From an uncultured Coriobacteriaceae bacterium (GTDB lineage Bacteria > Actinomycetota > Coriobacteriia > Coriobacteriales > Atopobiaceae): DNA of 64,000 bases. The position numbers were made by a program, and so were the translations under genes. The stretch spans positions 14,206 to 78,205 of the forward strand of contig USBN01000002.1 in NCBI GenBank assembly GCA_900552935.1. Direction: 5' to 3'. The notes under the pieces are model-generated. The model was not told the origin of the DNA. It saw nothing but the letters and a program-made list of their open reading frames with translations, and did not search any database. The first letter of the stretch is position 1, and every line of letters begins with the position of its first letter. Positions 38,946-47,229 of this stretch are shown here, piece after piece.

Positions 38946-38967
38946 GCGGCTGTTCGCGACGGGACGC
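38931..38967 (-). terminator. Terminator of metY
   Basis: On the minus strand CGTCCCGTCGCG pairs with CGCGGCGGGGCG (12 bp with two G-U pairs) over a six-base loop, followed by seven T (38937-38931). It lies 31 bp after the metY stop. Confidence 0.85.
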
Positions 38968-38998
38968 ATCGGAGCAATGTGGCCGAGCCACTAGCGCG

Positions 38999-40306
38999 TT
39001 AGCACTTGGCGAGAGCCTGATCCAGGTCGGCAATCAGGTCAGCCGTGTCCTCGAGGCCGCAGGAGAGACGCACCATATCGGCGGAGATGCCACAGGCGAG
39101 GAGCTCCTCGTCGTTCATCTGGCGATGCGTGGCGTTCGCCGGATGCAGGCAGCAGGTGCGGGCATCGGCCACGTGCGTGGCGATCTGGCACATCTCGAGG
39201 CTCTTCATAAAGGTCTCCGCCGCCGCACGACCGCCGTTAAAGCCAAAACTCACGACACCGCACGTGCCATTGGGCATGTACTTCTGAGCGAGGTCATAGT
39301 ACTTGTCGCCCTCGAGGCCTGGATAGCTCACGAAGCGCACCTTGGCGTGGTTCGCGAGGTACTTGGCCACGGCCATGCCGTTCTCGCAGTGGCGCGGCAT
39401 GCGTACGTGCAGGCTCTCGAGCGAGCTGTTGAGGAAGAAGGCCGCCTGCGGGTTCTGCATGGGGCCGAGGTCGCGCATGAGCTGCGCGGTCGCCTTGGTG
39501 ATGAAGGCCCCGCCCATACCAAACTTCTCCGCGTACGTGACGCCGTGATAGCTCTCATCCGGCGTGGTGAGGCCCGGGAACTTGTCAGCGTGCGCCATCC
39601 AGTCAAACTGGCCGTGGTCGACAATGACACCGCCGAGATATGCCGCGTGGCCATCCATGTACTTGGTGGTGGAGTGGGTCACGATATCCGCGCCCCACTC
39701 GAACGGACGACACATCACCGGCGTTGGGAAGGTGTTGTCGACGATCAGGGGCACGCCATGCGCGTGCGCCGCGGCGGCGAAGCGCTCGATGTCGAGCACG
39801 GCGAGCGCCGGGTTGGCGATAGTCTCGCCGAAGACGAGCTTGGTGTTGGGGCGGAAGGCCGCCTCGAGCTCCTCATCCGTGCAGTCAGGCGCCACAAAGG
39901 TGCAAGTGAGGCCCATGCGGCCCATGGTGTGAGCGAGAAGGTTATAGGTGCCGCCGTAGATGGCGGAGCTCGCAACCACGTGATCGCCCGCGGCAGCCAG
40001 GTTGAAGATGGCGAGGAAGTTCGCCGCCATACCGGAGCTCGTCAGCATTGCCGCCGTGCCGCCCTCGAGCTCGGCGATCTTCGCCGCGACGAGGTCGCAG
40101 GTGGGGTTCTGGAGGCGGCTGTAGAAGTAGCCGGACTCCTCGAGGTCGAAGAGCTTGCCCATGTGCTCGGACGTGTCGTACTTCCAGGTAGTGGACTGCC
40201 AAATCGGCACCTGGCGCGGCTCGGCGTCGCCGGGGCGATAGCCACCCTGCACGCACACGGTCCCGACGGTCTTGGCGGCGCTGTTATTGGTGGGCTGCTC
40301 GCTCAT
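38999..40306 (-). CDS. metY: O-acetylhomoserine sulfhydrylase family enzyme
   Basis: 435 residues, PLP-dependent Cys/Met metabolism family. The PLP lysine is K215 in HSTTKYMDGH; other hallmarks are LTSSGMAANFL, YGGTYNLL, ANPALAVLDI and VDNTFPTP. Length and the mid-protein insertion match MetY (O-acetylhomoserine aminocarboxypropyltransferase) rather than MetB. It would form homocysteine from O-acetylhomoserine and sulfide, in the cytoplasm as a tetramer. GAGGGAG precedes the ATG at 40306; a good promoter lies at 40346-40374. Confidence 0.9.
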   Translation of the reverse strand: MSEQPTNNSAAKTVGTVCVQGGYRPGDAEPRQVPIWQSTTWKYDTSEHMGKLFDLEESGYFYSRLQNPTCDLVAAKIAELEGGTAAMLTSSGMAANFLAIFNLAAAGDHVVASSAIYGGTYNLLAHTMGRMGLTCTFVAPDCTDEELEAAFRPNTKLVFGETIANPALAVLDIERFAAAAHAHGVPLIVDNTFPTPVMCRPFEWGADIVTHSTTKYMDGHAAYLGGVIVDHGQFDWMAHADKFPGLTTPDESYHGVTYAEKFGMGGAFITKATAQLMRDLGPMQNPQAAFFLNSSLESLHVRMPRHCENGMAVAKYLANHAKVRFVSYPGLEGDKYYDLAQKYMPNGTCGVVSFGFNGGRAAAETFMKSLEMCQIATHVADARTCCLHPANATHRQMNDEELLACGISADMVRLSCGLEDTADLIADLDQALAKC

Positions 40307-40345
40307 ATGTAACTCCCTCGGTTTGGCGCTGTTTGCATGCCCATG

Positions 40346-40374
40346 AGAATAGGCGTGCGAATGCCCAGGTACAA
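40346..40374 (-). promoter_or_regulatory. Promoter of metY
   Basis: On the minus strand TTGTAC (40374-40369) and TATTCT (40351-40346) are separated by exactly 17 bp. The -10 lies 40 bp upstream of the metY start. No S-box or T-box structure fits in the 93-bp gap. Confidence 0.55.
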
Positions 40375-40399
40375 CCTAGTATTTTGGTGGGATTTGCAC

Positions 40400-41632
40400 C
40401 TAGGCGACCAGCACGGATTTGGTCCCCAGCACGCGCAGACATGATTCGTCGATGCGCTCCCGAGAAAGGATGCCACTCGCGACCGCATCGAGAACGCCTT
40501 GGTAGGCAGCATCGAGATCCTCCGGCATGAGAATCATGTCTCCCCCAGCCTCGAGGAACCTGACGGCCGCCTCCGCCGGCGAAAAGCGCTCGGTCACAGC
40601 CCCCATCTGGAATGAGTCCGAGATGATGATGCCGTTAAATCCCAGCTCACGGCGCAAGGTCTCCCCTATCATCACGCGAGAGAGGGATGCCGGAAGATCG
40701 TCCACCGCGACGTTGGGCGTCTTGATATGACCCACCATGACGAGGGGCGCACCGGCGGCGATGGCACGGCGAAACGGCTCGAACTCGCACGAATCGAGAT
40801 CTTCGCGAGTACGCGTCGACACCGCCTCACCCGTGTGAGAATCGGCGTTCGTATCGCCATGACCGGGAAAGTGTTTGACGCAAGGGAGGACGCCGGTCGC
40901 GAGCATCGCGGTTGTCTCGGCGACAACCATGTCTGCGACCAAGTGCGGGTCCGTGCCGAAGGAACGCGGCCCGATAACCGTGTTCTCGGGGTTGGTAAGC
41001 ACGTCCGCAACCGGCGCGAAATCGATGTTAAAGCCAATTTCATGCAGGTAGGAACCTATGGCCGCGCCCACTCGCTCGGCCTGGGTCACATCTCCTGTGG
41101 ATCCGATGGTTGCCATATGGGGGAAGGTCGCGACGTCGAAGGCTGGTGAGTTCGCAACGCGGGACACAAGCGGCCCGCCCTCCTCGTCCACGCCGAGAAA
41201 CACGGGGACACCAGCGGCCACTTCCTTCGAGAAACGTCCTATGTTCGCAAGCATCTCGCGAAGCTGTCCCGGCGTCTCGATGTTTTGCGAGAAGCATATG
41301 ACGCCGCCTACGGGCAGGGTGGCGAGGGCGGCCTCCATAGCCTCGCCGGCTTCGGTCACGCAATCCGTGCCCGTAAGCTGCTCGGGCGTCACGAAGAAGA
41401 GCTGGGCCACCTTCTGCTCGAGCGTCATGGTTCCGAGGATTCGCTCCGCGACTGAAGAATCCGACATCGCGGGCGCCGTTGTTACGGGCACCGGTGCCAC
41501 GGACGCCACCGTGCCCGGCGTCGCGACACCCTCAGGGTCTTGGCCAAGGCCGCAGCTAGAAAGTGCGACCGACGCCCCCGCAAGGCCGAGCACACCGAGA
41601 ATCTCCCTGCGCGTAAGCTCGTTCTTCGCCAT
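40400..41632 (-). CDS. Lipoprotein beta-N-acetylhexosaminidase (GH3)
   Basis: About 410 residues. N-terminus has a twin-arginine-like NELTRREILG, a hydrophobic stretch and lipobox LSSC, so the enzyme is exported and membrane-anchored. The GH3 domain shows FLGVDEEGGPLVSR, KHFPGHGDTNADSHTG (the loop with NagZ-type catalytic His/Asp) and MVGHIKTPNVA, and IISDSFQMGA. It likely trims N-acetylglucosaminyl residues of peptidoglycan or host glycans. Starts at 41632 and 41644 have near-identical ribosome sites (GAGAGGGG), so the start is uncertain. Monocistronic. Confidence 0.85.
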   Translation of the reverse strand: MAKNELTRREILGVLGLAGASVALSSCGLGQDPEGVATPGTVASVAPVPVTTAPAMSDSSVAERILGTMTLEQKVAQLFFVTPEQLTGTDCVTEAGEAMEAALATLPVGGVICFSQNIETPGQLREMLANIGRFSKEVAAGVPVFLGVDEEGGPLVSRVANSPAFDVATFPHMATIGSTGDVTQAERVGAAIGSYLHEIGFNIDFAPVADVLTNPENTVIGPRSFGTDPHLVADMVVAETTAMLATGVLPCVKHFPGHGDTNADSHTGEAVSTRTREDLDSCEFEPFRRAIAAGAPLVMVGHIKTPNVAVDDLPASLSRVMIGETLRRELGFNGIIISDSFQMGAVTERFSPAEAAVRFLEAGGDMILMPEDLDAAYQGVLDAVASGILSRERIDESCLRVLGTKSVLVA

Positions 41633-41894
41633 TTCCCCTCTCATGTCCCCTCTCGCTCGCATCTCGTTCGAGCCGCACACGCTCTCAGGAGTGCAGAGCG
41701 ATCGCAACCATACACCTGTCCCTCATCGCGCGGTCCCGGACCGCCGAAGAGGCGTCCCCAATCGCACGTGCCCGAGCTGCCATAGAAGCGCTCCCTCATT
41801 ATCATCGCGTTCCATCTTGACGCATGCGGAGCTCTGCAAGCGCGAGCGTGTTACCCTCGACTGGTGATTAGACCTGAGCGACGGGGAGATGCAC

Positions 41895-43130
41895 ATGACA
41901 CAAGAGGCGGATATCGAGCGCGAGGCACGCGCTGCAAGCATGATCATCGCGAGGCGGGCGCAAACGAGCGACTATGTCATCGACCGTCGTCGCTGGTACC
42001 ACGCCCATCCCGAGATTGCCTATCACGAGGTTGCCACCACCGAACAGATCTGCGCAGACCTCGAAGCCCTGGGTATCCCCTACGAGCGCCCAACAGCAAC
42101 CGGCGTCGTGGCGACCATCCGCGGCACCGCCCAGAGCGCCTATGGCGCAGCCGACTCCCCGCGCCGACGCATCATGCTCCGCGCCGATATCGACGGCCTC
42201 CCCGTGGCGGAGAGGACCGGCGAGTCCTTCTCGTCAGAAAACGACGGGTTCATGCACGCCTGTGGCCACGACTGCCACATCGCGATGCTCCTGGGCGCCG
42301 CCCGTCTCCTCGCCGGCATGACCGACGAGCTCAAAGGTGAAGTTCGTCTTGTCTTCCAACCAGCCGAGGAGGGCGGCGACGGCTCCAAGACCATGATTTC
42401 AGCCGGCGTCCTCGAAGGTGTCGACGGAGTCTTTGGCATGCACATCTGGAGTGATGTTCCCGCAGGCAAAGTCTCCGTAGAAGCCGGTCCCCGCATGGCA
42501 GCGACCGACTGGTGGCGCATCGACGTCACCGGCCGTAGCGCCCACGGCGCCATGCCTAACCAGGGCGCCGACGCGGTGCTCGCCGGAGCCGCCATTGTGG
42601 AGAGCCTGCAGGCGATCGTGAGCCGCAACATGAGCCCCTTCGAGCCCGCCGTGGTGACGGTGGGGCAATTCCATGGCGGCACGGCACGCAATGTCATGGC
42701 CGGCAGCTCCTGGATGGAGGGAACCGTCCGCACTTTCCACGAGGATGCCCACGAGCTGATTCCCGGCCTCATGGAACGCATGGCAAATGACGTCGCTGCG
42801 GCGTTTGGCTGCACGGCAAAGCTCACGTACGAGAACGCCCACTCCACCGTCGTGAATGAGGCCGCCGCGAGCGAGCGTGCCATGCGCGCAACCCGCGAGG
42901 TGCTTGGCGAAGACGCGCTCGTTCGCTACCAGGGCTCCATGCCCGGCGAGGATTTCTCCGAGTACCTGAAGAGGGTTCCGGGCGCATTCGCGTTTCTCGG
43001 CAGCGGCACGGCAGATCCCAACGGCAAGGTCTGGCCACAGCACAGCTGCTTCTATGACCCCGACGAATCCGTCCTCGTGCGTGGCTCCATGCTCGCCGCC
43101 CAGTACGCGGTCAACTTCCTCGCGGAGTAA
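41895..43130 (+). CDS. M20-family amidohydrolase
   Basis: 411 residues, hippurate/indole-acetyl-amino-acid amidohydrolase-like. Key motifs: RRWYHAHPEIAYHE, MLRADIDGLPVAE, HACGHDCHIAMLLG (metal Cys/His), FQPAEEGGDGSKTM (catalytic Glu pair), GMHIWSDVPAGK, and C-terminal SMPGEDFSEYL. The dimerisation domain occupies about 185-300. The ATG at 41895 is chosen because GGGGAG lies six bases before it and abuts the ATG at 41889. Removes acyl groups from amino acids or opens small peptides; substrate unknown. Ends at a strong bidirectional hairpin. Confidence 0.9.
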   Translation: MTQEADIEREARAASMIIARRAQTSDYVIDRRRWYHAHPEIAYHEVATTEQICADLEALGIPYERPTATGVVATIRGTAQSAYGAADSPRRRIMLRADIDGLPVAERTGESFSSENDGFMHACGHDCHIAMLLGAARLLAGMTDELKGEVRLVFQPAEEGGDGSKTMISAGVLEGVDGVFGMHIWSDVPAGKVSVEAGPRMAATDWWRIDVTGRSAHGAMPNQGADAVLAGAAIVESLQAIVSRNMSPFEPAVVTVGQFHGGTARNVMAGSSWMEGTVRTFHEDAHELIPGLMERMANDVAAAFGCTAKLTYENAHSTVVNEAAASERAMRATREVLGEDALVRYQGSMPGEDFSEYLKRVPGAFAFLGSGTADPNGKVWPQHSCFYDPDESVLVRGSMLAAQYAVNFLAE

Positions 43131-43206
43131 GGCAAGGCCGGGCGACGCAGGCGCAACGAGCCCGAGCTCGCGCAAGGTCACGCACGCACACAGCCCCAAC
43201 AACAAA

Positions 43207-43243
43207 CGAAGCGCCGCATGTCAGCGAGACATGCGGCGCTTCG
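43207..43243. terminator. Bidirectional terminator
   Basis: CGAAGCGCCGCATGTC pairs perfectly with its complement (16 bp) around AGCGA. On the plus strand ACGTTTTC follows; on the minus strand TTGTTTGTTG follows. It separates convergent amidohydrolase and gatD genes. Confidence 0.85.
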
Positions 43244-43271
43244 ACGTTTTCTAGGGCTCGCGCGGACGGCG

Positions 43272-44015
43272 CTATTCCTTCTCCTCGCCGGAGATGAGGC
43301 GCTGGTACATCGTCTCGTTCGCGGCGAGCTCCGCAGTATCGTCGAGCGGCTCAAGGGTGCCGTCGCCGTACTTGCGCTCAAGCGCGCGCGAGATGAGGTA
43401 ATCCGCCACGCCGGGATTCTTGGGCAGCAGCGGGCCATGGATGTAGGTGCCCACGACGTTCTTGTAGAGGCACCCCTCGTACCCAGTCTTTCCGTCGTTG
43501 CCATGACCATGAACCACACGGCCCAGAGGCTCTACACCAGCACCCAGATGCGTGCGACCGCCATGATTCTCGTACCCAACGATGGGACGGTCCACGATGC
43601 GACTCTCGATGGCGATGTTGCCAATGAGGCGCGGCGCGCCGCGGTCCGTGTAGAGGTCGACGAGCGACAGGCCCTCGACTTCCTCGTCACCCATGAGGTA
43701 GGAATGGCCAAGAAGCTGGTAGCCGCCGCAGACGGCACCAAGGGCACCGCCATCTTCGACAAAGGAGACGAGCTCCTCGCGCTCCGCCAAAAGATGCTCG
43801 CAGACGATCCTCTGCTCACGGTCCGAGCCGCCGCCGATGAATGCGATATCCACGTCCGAGAAGCTCGGGCGGTCGTCGATGTGGACCTCCTCCACCTCGC
43901 AGCGAATGCCACGCCACTCGAGACGCTTGCGCAGCACAAGGATATTGCCGCCGTCGCCGTAGAGGTTCAGGAGCTCAGGATAGAGATGCGCGATACGCAG
44001 GGACTTTTCGCTCAC
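43272..44015 (-). CDS. gatD: Lipid II isoglutaminyl synthase, GatD subunit
   Basis: 247 residues, a class I glutamine amidotransferase of the CobB/CobQ type. Catalytic Cys is C96 (GAVCGGYQLLG), His is H193 (GTYIHGPLLPKNP), and the N-terminal LRIAHLYPELLNLYGDGGN is typical of GatD. It releases ammonia from glutamine for MurT, which amidates the D-glutamate of lipid II. Start is GTG at 44015, overlapping the murT stop (GTGA), with GGGGAG upstream; this overlap implies coupled translation and a stoichiometric complex. Last gene of the envelope operon. Confidence 0.92.
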   Translation of the reverse strand: MSEKSLRIAHLYPELLNLYGDGGNILVLRKRLEWRGIRCEVEEVHIDDRPSFSDVDIAFIGGGSDREQRIVCEHLLAEREELVSFVEDGGALGAVCGGYQLLGHSYLMGDEEVEGLSLVDLYTDRGAPRLIGNIAIESRIVDRPIVGYENHGGRTHLGAGVEPLGRVVHGHGNDGKTGYEGCLYKNVVGTYIHGPLLPKNPGVADYLISRALERKYGDGTLEPLDDTAELAANETMYQRLISGEEKE

Positions 44016-45391
44016 AGTCGCTCCCCCATCTGCTCGAGCTCCGCCTTCGCGGGCCACAGGGCCGAGTAGTTCGTCAGGACATACAGGGGGCGATCCAGCG
44101 GCAGGTCTGCCACGGCATCGAGCGCCTCGCGCACGGTCAGCGCGATAGGCGCCGAGATCCCCGCGTACTTCAGGCGAACGCGAACGTCATCCGCACGGTG
44201 GCCACCAGCAACAACGGTGAGGTCATCAGGCTCGACGACGTCGCCACACTCGCGGGGACTCCCCACAGCGAGACGCTCGAAGTCGACATCCCAGATCCAG
44301 GAGATGTCCTTACCATCGTTGGGGTTGTCGTTGATGACGAAGAAGGCCGCCTTCTTGCGGTCATCCGCTAGCATGAGCGATATGTTCTGGTTGAAACCCG
44401 TGGGGTTCTTCGCCAGGTTGAGAATCACATCGCGCCCGTCGACGCGGAAGTGTTGGAGGCGACCGTTCTCCGGATGATATGCGTCAAGAGCGGTTTGGAA
44501 CTGCTCGGGCGTGGTGCCGGCAAGAGTCGCGCCCACAAAGGCAGCGAGCAGGTTATAGACCATGTATACGCCACCGAAGCTCGCATTCACGCGCACGGGC
44601 TTATCAAGACCCACACCGCTCACGTCGAAGGAGACGCCCTCGCGACCGACCTTGACGCCAGTGGCGCGCCAGTCAAGCTCGGGACGGCAGAAGTCTCCCT
44701 TGGGGCAACGGAAGGCGCCCAGCTGGGCATAGGCACGGTAGTCATAGGCGAGCTCCGTGCCGCACACCTGGCAGAAGCGCGCCTCGGGCACGCGGTCCGC
44801 CGGCAGGCGGAGGTCCTCGCCGATGCCAAACGCCAGCACCTTGGTGCCAGCCTCACGCGCGCGACGCGCGACGCCCATAACGAGGGGGTCGTCACCGCAG
44901 GCCACAAGCGTGGTCTCAGGCGAGGCAGAGAGTGCAGAGACGATGACGTCCTGGACGCGCTCGATTTCGCCGGCGCGGTCGAGCTGATCGCGGAAGAGGT
45001 TCAGGAGCACGAGGTAGCGTGGGCGAAGCTCGGGCAGGATGTTGATCGTGGAGAGCTCATCCGCCTCCATGATGGCCCAGTCGGCAGAGCGGCCGGAAAG
45101 GAGGGCCGCCGCGACGCCAGGAGCCATGTTGGCGCCAACGCGGTTGCACAGAACGCGCGCGCCGCTTGCCTCTACGGCGCTCGCGAGCACGTTGTTCGTG
45201 GTCGTCTTGCCGTTGGTTCCACACACGACGATGGAACCCCGCGTGAGCTTTTTGGCGGAGTGTGAGATTGAGGCAGGATCGATGGCGAGCGCGATGCGGC
45301 CAGGCAGCTGCGAGGCGGAACGGCCCGCCATGTGCAGTGCGCCGGCGCAGGCGCGGCCAAGACCCTGCGCGAGAGAGGCTCTGAGACCCAC
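44012..45391 (-). CDS. murT: Lipid II isoglutaminyl synthase, MurT subunit
   Basis: 459 residues, Mur-ligase family. ATP-binding loop VVCGTNGKTTT (K62), central GDDPLV and NLFRDQLDRAGE, and a MurT-typical zinc-ribbon-like insertion CQVCGTELAYDY...FRCPKGDFC (near 205-230). The C-terminal domain carries NPTGFNQNISLM and DVDFERL. It activates the stem-peptide glutamate of lipid II and accepts ammonia from GatD. Start is GTG at 45391 with GGAG upstream, three bases after the asp23 stop. Confidence 0.93.
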   Translation of the reverse strand: MGLRASLAQGLGRACAGALHMAGRSASQLPGRIALAIDPASISHSAKKLTRGSIVVCGTNGKTTTNNVLASAVEASGARVLCNRVGANMAPGVAAALLSGRSADWAIMEADELSTINILPELRPRYLVLLNLFRDQLDRAGEIERVQDVIVSALSASPETTLVACGDDPLVMGVARRAREAGTKVLAFGIGEDLRLPADRVPEARFCQVCGTELAYDYRAYAQLGAFRCPKGDFCRPELDWRATGVKVGREGVSFDVSGVGLDKPVRVNASFGGVYMVYNLLAAFVGATLAGTTPEQFQTALDAYHPENGRLQHFRVDGRDVILNLAKNPTGFNQNISLMLADDRKKAAFFVINDNPNDGKDISWIWDVDFERLAVGSPRECGDVVEPDDLTVVAGGHRADDVRVRLKYAGISAPIALTVREALDAVADLPLDRPLYVLTNYSALWPAKAELEQMGERL

Positions 45392-45394
45392 GGC

Positions 45395-45946
45395 CTACTC
45401 CGCCTCTTCCTCGTCGCGGCTACCGCCCTGCATGTTCTCGTACTCCTCAGGAGTGAGGACGTCCTCGATGCGCAGGTTGACGCCGCCAACCTCAAGGCCT
45501 GTCATCCCGACGACCTGCTTGACGACGACCTTCTTGACGTCCTCGAAGACCTGCGGGGCAAACGCACCATATTCGATGAGCACAGAGATGTTCACGCGGA
45601 CAGAGCTGTCCGGCATGACCTCGACGGAGACACCCTTCGTGGGATCCGCCGCGCCAAAGGTCTCCTGGACGCGGTTGATGAAGCCGCCCTTCATGCCAAG
45701 GACGCCCGGGACGTCACGCACGGCAATGGCGACGATCTTCTCGATGACACCGTTGGAGAAGGTGAGCGAGTCTTCGGAATCAAGGTCCTCATCGGCATCG
45801 GAGAAGGTAAGGTCACCCTCCTCGGAGGCGGCAAGCGACGTAGTGCTGGCCTCCTCGGCGGGAGTCTCGGTCGTCTCCTCGACGGTTTCCTCGGTGAGCG
45901 GGGCCTCGACCTCAGGCTCCTGCGCGATGGTGGGCTTCGTGCTCAT
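45395..45946 (-). CDS. Asp23/Gls24 family envelope stress protein
   Basis: 183 residues. The first 65 are Glu/Thr/Ala-rich and disordered; residues 70-165 hold the Asp23 domain (LTFSNGVIEKIVAIAVRDV, PGVLGMKGG, RVNISVLIEYGAFAPQVFE, VKKVVVKQVVGMTG). These cytoplasmic proteins attach to the membrane through AmaP, the third gene upstream here. Start 45946 (MSTKP) has GGAG eight bases upstream. The long acidic tails on both ends are larger than in staphylococcal Asp23. Confidence 0.88.
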   Translation of the reverse strand: MSTKPTIAQEPEVEAPLTEETVEETTETPAEEASTTSLAASEEGDLTFSDADEDLDSEDSLTFSNGVIEKIVAIAVRDVPGVLGMKGGFINRVQETFGAADPTKGVSVEVMPDSSVRVNISVLIEYGAFAPQVFEDVKKVVVKQVVGMTGLEVGGVNLRIEDVLTPEEYENMQGGSRDEEEAE

Positions 45947-46005
45947 GTTGGCTCCTATCCACCGGAATTTCCCGGCAATCACGGGCGTGACCCTTAGCGG
46001 GCGCC

Positions 46006-46446
46006 CTAGCGCTTCTTCATCAGGTTCTGGATAAAGCGAACGATTTTGGGTTCGCCGTCAAGGTACTGGCCGCAGGCGATGCCGACAACCACGAGGATGG
46101 CGATGACCAGGGTCTTCAGGACGCCAATCGTAAAGAGGAGAAGCGCCACAACAAGACCGGTCACGCCGCCAAGAACCGCATTGCGGCTATTGGGGAACGT
46201 CTCGTCAAGCCAGCGCGAAGCGCGCGCGAGAACTCCGGTCTGCGCCGCGGGCTCGGGGCCACTCGCCGGCTGCGCCGCGGGCTCGGTGCCACTCGCTGGC
46301 CGCGCCACATCGCCCGAGGGCTGCACGGCAGAGGTCTGGGCGCCCGCGGCGTCGGCTGCAGACGAACCGTTGGTTGGCGCCTTACCTGACGAGGCGGAAG
46401 CAGGCGCATCCGCTGGCTCGATGCGACAAGTGAGCTTCTCGGACAT
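46006..46446 (-). CDS. DUF2273-like small membrane protein with Pro/Ala tail
   Basis: 146 residues. Residues 1-85 are low-complexity Ala/Pro/Ser, with two imperfect 11-residue repeats (PASGTEPAAQ, PASGPEPAAQ) encoded by a 33-bp duplication. Two hydrophobic helices follow (GGVTGLVVALLLFTIGVLKT and LVIAILVVVGIACGQYLDGE), matching DUF2273, a small protein that recurs between amaP and asp23. Role unknown; probably part of the AmaP-Asp23 complex. Four bases from the amaP stop. Confidence 0.75.
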   Translation of the reverse strand: MSEKLTCRIEPADAPASASSGKAPTNGSSAADAAGAQTSAVQPSGDVARPASGTEPAAQPASGPEPAAQTGVLARASRWLDETFPNSRNAVLGGVTGLVVALLLFTIGVLKTLVIAILVVVGIACGQYLDGEPKIVRFIQNLMKKR

Positions 46447-46449
46447 GTC

Positions 46450-47109
46450 TTACGCCTCCTTCTCGACGCTCATGGGAATCGTGATGTCACCCGTTGACTC
46501 TGCGGGCGCAGCCGTAGGCGAGGCCGCGGTGGGCTGGTGCTCGGAAGCGCCCTCGCCCTCGTCGTCCTCCTCAACGGGGACGACGAGGGACGTGCCACGC
46601 TGCGGCTCGAGGAACTCAACGTTGATATCCCCCAGGCATTCGCCGCACATGGCCGAAAGCCCGGTGACGAGCGCCTCGTGGAGCACCGGCGCCTCGCTCG
46701 TGATATCGACGGACTCATACGGCATCACATGTACGTCAACGGTGACGACGCCGTGCTTTGAGGCGCGAACCTCCACATCCTTGGCGATGCCGAGGCCAAG
46801 GGCCTCCACGATGTGGCCCGCCTGCGAGGCAACGGCGTTACGAGTCACCGTGATAGCGCCGCCTTCGATATTCATGACGGAGATGGCGGCCTTGGGGCGG
46901 CGCGAGAAAATCGAGCGCAGCAGGTTGAAGACGAGCCACGCCGCCGTCATGCCAAGACAGACCTCAAGCGACACATAGGCCGCGTCATACGACAGAAACG
47001 CGGAGATTTCCGCCTCGCCGATGCCAAATGCAGGCAGGGCGAGCATGGCAAGGGCAAAGAGCCCCGCCAGCGAGAACAGGAAGAGAACGATGCGCTTGAA
47101 GCCACCCAT
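46450..47109 (-). CDS. amaP: Alkaline shock response membrane anchor AmaP
   Basis: 219 residues. Two transmembrane segments (FKRIVLFLFSLAGLFALAML and YVSLEVCLGMTAAWLVFNLL) followed by a cytoplasmic Asp23-like domain (ISVMNIEGGAITVTRNAVAS, DVEVRASKHGVVTVDVHV) and an acidic tail. It anchors Asp23 to the membrane. Start 47109 has AAGGG six bases upstream; a longer reading would overlap the yebC terminator. First gene of the AmaP-DUF2273-Asp23-MurT-GatD operon. Confidence 0.82.
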   Translation of the reverse strand: MGGFKRIVLFLFSLAGLFALAMLALPAFGIGEAEISAFLSYDAAYVSLEVCLGMTAAWLVFNLLRSIFSRRPKAAISVMNIEGGAITVTRNAVASQAGHIVEALGLGIAKDVEVRASKHGVVTVDVHVMPYESVDITSEAPVLHEALVTGLSAMCGECLGDINVEFLEPQRGTSLVVPVEEDDEGEGASEHQPTAASPTAAPAESTGDITIPMSVEKEA

Positions 47110-47125
47110 GAGCACCCTTTCTAAC

Positions 47126-47156
47126 AAAAAGCGCCCCGGCCTCCCGACCAGGGCGC
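47126..47156 (-). terminator. Terminator of yebC
   Basis: On the minus strand GCGCCCTGGTC pairs with GGCCGGGGCGC (11 bp, two G-U) around GGGA, then TTTTT (47130-47126). It separates yebC from amaP. Confidence 0.8.
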
Positions 47157-47229
47157 GTCTTGCTCTAGAATACCCCGAACCTCTGACACGATACATACCG
47201 GGCGGGGATTAGAACCGCTTGGGCGAGGT

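Larger units (their letters stand above)
38655..38998. other. 344-bp spacer between metY and aspS
   Basis: Contains the metY terminator and a run of tandem units (38854-38945), then the aspS promoter region (38655-38850), which has no recognisable riboswitch. No gene seen. Confidence 0.5.
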
